Positions 60,629 through 64,000 of a DNA stretch of 64,000 bases are shown piece by piece. The notes beneath the pieces are model-generated. The model worked only from the letters and a program-made list of their open reading frames with translations. It was not told the origin of the DNA and did not search any database. Every line of letters begins with the position of its first letter. Within the stretch, counting starts at the first letter, position 1. This stretch comes from Pristionchus mayeri (taxonomy: Eukaryota; Nematoda; Chromadorea; Rhabditida; Neodiplogasteridae). The DNA is taken from contig BTRK01000005.1 in assembly GCA_036245805.1 (NCBI GenBank), forward strand, positions 43,015,216 through 43,079,215, read 5' to 3'. The translations under genes and the position numbers were made by a program.

Positions 60629-61690
60629 ATGACGCACTTGGAGGCCAACGAGAAGACGCAGCTGAAGATCAAGGACGAATTCGACAAGGATGAGAAGAAA
60701 TTCGAAAACTTGGAGTGGATGGACGAGGTGCATAATTAATTGTGGAGCAAAGCCTTCTGAGAAGATTTCCAGAGGAGGGCATGCGTAAATGTGGCTTTTA
60801 AATTATCATTCTTGTGTTGTTATTTTGCCTCTCCCTACTCATGCAAACCTGTCTAGTGTCCCAATTTTTGATTGTGAACTTTTCCCCATTTCCATTGCTC
60901 CACTCCCTTATCCTTTATTTTATGGTTGGTTTGCTTACAGTATCCCTTCCTTGCTCGATATTACCGTAATCACTGCTGATCTCTTACATTCATCCTCCTC
61001 ATCTAAGATTATATGTACAAGGTTACGGTATTTGCTACCAAACTACCGCAGGTTGGGGCAGCCGAAAATTTTGAAAGAATGGGGCGTTTAGAGATTGCCG
61101 CTTTCTGGCTTCACTATTCGTAGTTAACAGATAATGTTCCTCGTCCTGGGTAACACTTGTGAGGTAAGGTCAACAATTATTTAATGAATTGGTTCTCCTT
61201 AGCATTTGAACGCACACGTGGAAGCAAAGCGTCGGATCACGAATTCGATCTGCTCGTCGAAGACTTTTATATTTTCACGTTTGCTCTTTCCGCGATCGAA
61301 CTCATGGTGTCAAGCAAATGCGCGCTTCGATGTTCAGCTGCGAGAAGATCAACTTCAGCGAGGTGAGATGATCGAGTAGAAGCAATGGATTGTGCTGTAT
61401 GAGGGGTACGATAGCCCAGTAGGAATGGTGCAATTGTGAACTTTACAATTTGTTGTTTTAAATTGATTTAACAGATGAATTGAAAATGGACAAGCATTGA
61501 GGGGTTGGTTGAATCAGATTCGGCAAGCAATAAAAGGCACCAGGCGTATGAAATGATTGAGAGACTGCTGAGCTTAGTTATATGAGTCTTTCGTCGGAAT
61601 AAAATTTAACTATATTTACAGTACAGTGCTGTGCTGCAGATCGCCGTTCTTGATGAATATCGAGAGATCAAAGACCATTCTTTTCTAGGA
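60629..61690 (+). pseudogene. Glucose-6-phosphate isomerase pseudogene, fragment 2 (N-terminal half)
   Basis: Exon 60629-60727 encodes MTHLEANEKTQLKIKDEFDK followed by DEKKFENLEWMDE, like the family's N-terminal helices. Around 61203-61362 comes HEFDLLVED and then, in another frame, HGVKQMRASMFSCEKINFSE, matching the family's conserved MFSGEKINFTE. Around 61621 comes SAVLQIAVLDE, matching the following AVLHVALR strand. Frame changes between and within these exons indicate decay. Confidence 0.65.
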
Positions 61691-62744
61691 GAGTCAAGTT
61701 TGATGAGTTGGAGACTACAGTAGCGAGCAAAACTCTATCACCTTTGAATTTTTCAAGAATAACTTTCCTCAATCTTATTCAATCTTCACAACTTTTCGGA
61801 TGCACTAATATTTTATGATTACCGATCAAATCTTCTATCCGATGGATGTCTCGCGATAGTGTACGGTTGGTCACTGAGAAATCGATATTTCGCTCAAAAT
61901 TGTATTTTTCGGTAAAATGTGTGCCAAAAATTGAGAAATAATGTTATCCAAATATAAATAAGCAGAGTCGAAAGTGCATCTTTAAGTCTTTTGAATGCAC
62001 CTTTTGAATTACTTGAGAATCGATTTTTGAGCTGAGGTAGATCAATTCTACATTACTTTTTAGTACATTTATTGCTCTAACATTAATTCTAAAGAAGCTA
62101 TCGAGCTCAAATTGATAGGGTAACATACGCTGGTTGCCCCTATTCACATGTACAAGTTTGGGGTTGACCGGCCTCGACATCGCCAAAATCGTCACTTTTG
62201 GTATGCTTTCCTTGACGAGATCGAAGTTCCGGGCAGAATTTTTTCGGAGCCCAGAAAGTCTCGATTTATTTATCTCACTTATCCTCCATTTAATTTGTAT
62301 TATTATTTTTGATTAACCTGCTCAAATCCAACTAGGAATTCCACATTGTTTACAGACCTATCGAATCCATTTCCTTTCATCAGTGCGTTATTTTATTTCG
62401 CATCCAGACCTAAAATTAACAATCCTTTCTATTTCCCTATCTTTGAACTGTCTCAATTTCGATGATAGCTGTAGCTTTAGGTAACAACGACCACAGAAGT
62501 GGATTTCCAACTAGTCATTTCCAGCAACTTCTTATGATTATCTTTGAACGCTGATCTATTACAAATTATCCTCTCGCTCTAGTGGATTGGTGACCGTTAC
62601 GAAGAAGAATAGAGCATTTCGAGTTTATCCGGTGATTTGTCGCCGCAGTACTCGTAGTTCACAATGGAAGTGGTTAACCTCGCTAGTAAATCAGAATAAA
62701 ATATAGGACAAATAATTCTATCAATTTATTTTTCATCTTTGCAG
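61691..62744. other. No gene seen
   Basis: AT-rich. TACAGTAGCGAGCAAAACT at 61718 resembles a Tc1-type end, but its partner was not found. Confidence 0.4.
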
Positions 62745-62838
62745 CGTCTGGTCGTGCTCGAGAAAGAAGACGAGAAGACACAGCTGCAGATCAAGGATGA
62801 GTTCGACAAGGATCCCACCTCCGATTCTTGCTCAATTG
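62745..62838 (+). pseudogene. Glucose-6-phosphate isomerase, third N-terminal exon copy
   Basis: Acceptor TTTGCAG, then EDEKTQLQIKDEFDKDPTSD, ending at a GTGTGA donor. It is a clear paralogue of the exon at 60629-60727 (shared KTQL-IKDEFDKD). No following GPI exons were found before the window ends, so it may be a fragment or the start of a copy running past 64000. Confidence 0.55.
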
Positions 62839-64000
62839 GTGTGAGAAAGTTTGCGATTTAAAACCGAGGCAAACAAAGCTCTAGCTGTTCAATCAAATCG
62901 TTTCAAGCAAATCCATTCTTTAATTTTTTTTCCACAAACGGGAGTTAGGAAGAATTGTTTCGACCTAATCGACTAGATTTATAGAATATCAGTGCAGCCA
63001 ATCTGGTAAAAGTTTCCCAGTGGGGATCCCGCATATACAGTACCACTCATAAGTCATGGGACACTTTTTGCTCTTATTGTAACTTTTTGCCCAGGAAAGG
63101 CATCATTCTGGCACCAAGGCTGGATGTACCAAATCCATGGGAGACTATGCTCATGATATTGTGGTATGTCGCAATAGCCAAGTTATTGCGTAGTGATGAC
63201 ACAATCAACATGTACTTTTTCAAAACGGCATTATTCTTACATGGATTTTTTCCTACTCGCCAAACTTTATGAGGTTGGATATATGACTGAGGACTACCCA
63301 GATAACATTTTTGAAGTTGCTGCGCGACCGCACATTTGCAGCAGCCTTATTGCAAAAACAAGGTCTGAAATTTCGAACTCAGCTCCTAGACTAGCTAGGG
63401 ACTCGATCAAAACCCCAAAATGATCGCCATAATGAGTAGAGTTGATCCCGAGAATATGAAAACAATATCTTGAAATTTGCCCTCAGGACATGACAAAATC
63501 ACTTTTTTGTATGACCATTTTTGGACTTTCATAACTTTATGGGAAGGTTAGATAAAAATCTGGTTTTTACATAGGAATGTTTAAAACGCATTCTTTGTAA
63601 TAGCGGGACAGTCGCATTTAGTGGGTGGCACAATGCTTGAAAATGATCGTATCGATCTGTAACTTGGAGGAGGTAACGTATATGAGTAGGGAATACTACC
63701 ACATAAAAAGTAGGTCAATATGTCGACTTTTTCATCTACCTACAAAAATCAAAGATACGGCCACATGTTATCTACCATTCGAAAGAGCATCGAAAGTTGT
63801 GCATAAATTTCGCTTTTAATTGAGTTTCATTTTTATTGACGTCCGGTGTGCATGAAAACATAATATTTTTAAGGTTTTTGATTTTTAAAGATGCTAAGAT
63901 GTCATTTCCTATTTCAAATTTTATGACAAGTAGATGCCCCTCAAATTTTTACATAAGAAAAATATTTTCAACTTAAGAAATTCGTTCCTCCTAGTAGTTA
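62839..64000. other. No gene seen; Tc1-type end and foldback family 2 arm
   Basis: TACAGTACCACTCATAAGTC at 63038 looks like a Tc1-type terminus. From about 63588 CATTCTTTGTAATAGCGGGA followed by GGTGGCACAA and, later, CATTCGAAAGAGCAT resembles the left arm of foldback family 2. The element runs off the window. Confidence 0.45.

Noticed and set aside
1..64000. CRISPR arrays, operons or other prokaryotic features
   Set aside because: Spliced genes and eukaryotic transposons throughout; no spaced direct-repeat array was seen.

Overview
This is eukaryotic, animal DNA. Coding information is split into many short exons (about 50-160 nt) joined by very short introns (often 40-70 nt) with GT-AG or sometimes GC-AG ends, and repeats are dense. 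The gene set (an F-box gene, an ORAI channel, an Mn-type CDF transporter, a GLUT-like MFS carrier, many MITEs and foldback repeats, a mariner relic) fits a nematode best. A diplogastrid-like worm is my guess, from family resemblance only. I rebuilt the genes exon by exon from splice sites and reading phase. Exon edges are usually good to a few bases; first exons are the weakest part.

Layout. 0-17.8 kb: almost pure repeat (foldback/palindromic elements, TTAA-flanked MITEs, one tRNA-derived SINE). 17.8-36.1 kb: a run of metal-ion genes. These are a CDF cation efflux transporter (minus), a two-exon fragment of a second CDF copy (plus), a secreted DOMON (ferric-reductase-like) protein (plus), an NRAMP Fe/Mn importer (plus) and a ZIP importer (plus). 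36.7-39.6 kb: an F-box protein gene and a small secreted protein gene (both minus). 41.0-49.3 kb: a sugar-porter type MFS gene of 15 exons (plus), whose large introns hold non-LTR retrotransposon pieces, a foldback element and a SINE. 50.1-51.3 kb: an ORAI store-operated calcium channel gene (minus). 51.7-52.3 kb: a decayed mariner transposase. 53.4-64 kb: foldback and MITE insertions around repeated, broken exons of glucose-6-phosphate isomerase.

How the genes may work together. The 18-kb metal block contains an efflux family (CDF, with the DxxxD site seen in Mn-type members), two uptake families (NRAMP with its DPGN and MPH metal-site motifs; ZIP with its HSxxEG and HKxxEA helices) and a secreted DOMON protein of the kind that can bind haem. 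Together they would cover import and export of Mn, Fe and Zn. Joint regulation is inference; no shared promoter element was identified. The assembled NRAMP has a one-base frameshift and the CDF gene has an unfilled gap, so either could be damaged or mis-assembled.

Most striking structures: an hAT MITE inside a Tc1-type MITE inside a GPI exon, with target-site duplications visible at both levels; a TTAA MITE whose terminal repeat supplies the 5' splice site of the CDF first intron; several probable GC-AG introns in two neighbouring transporter genes; and a TTAA-flanked element carrying a tRNA-like Pol III promoter.
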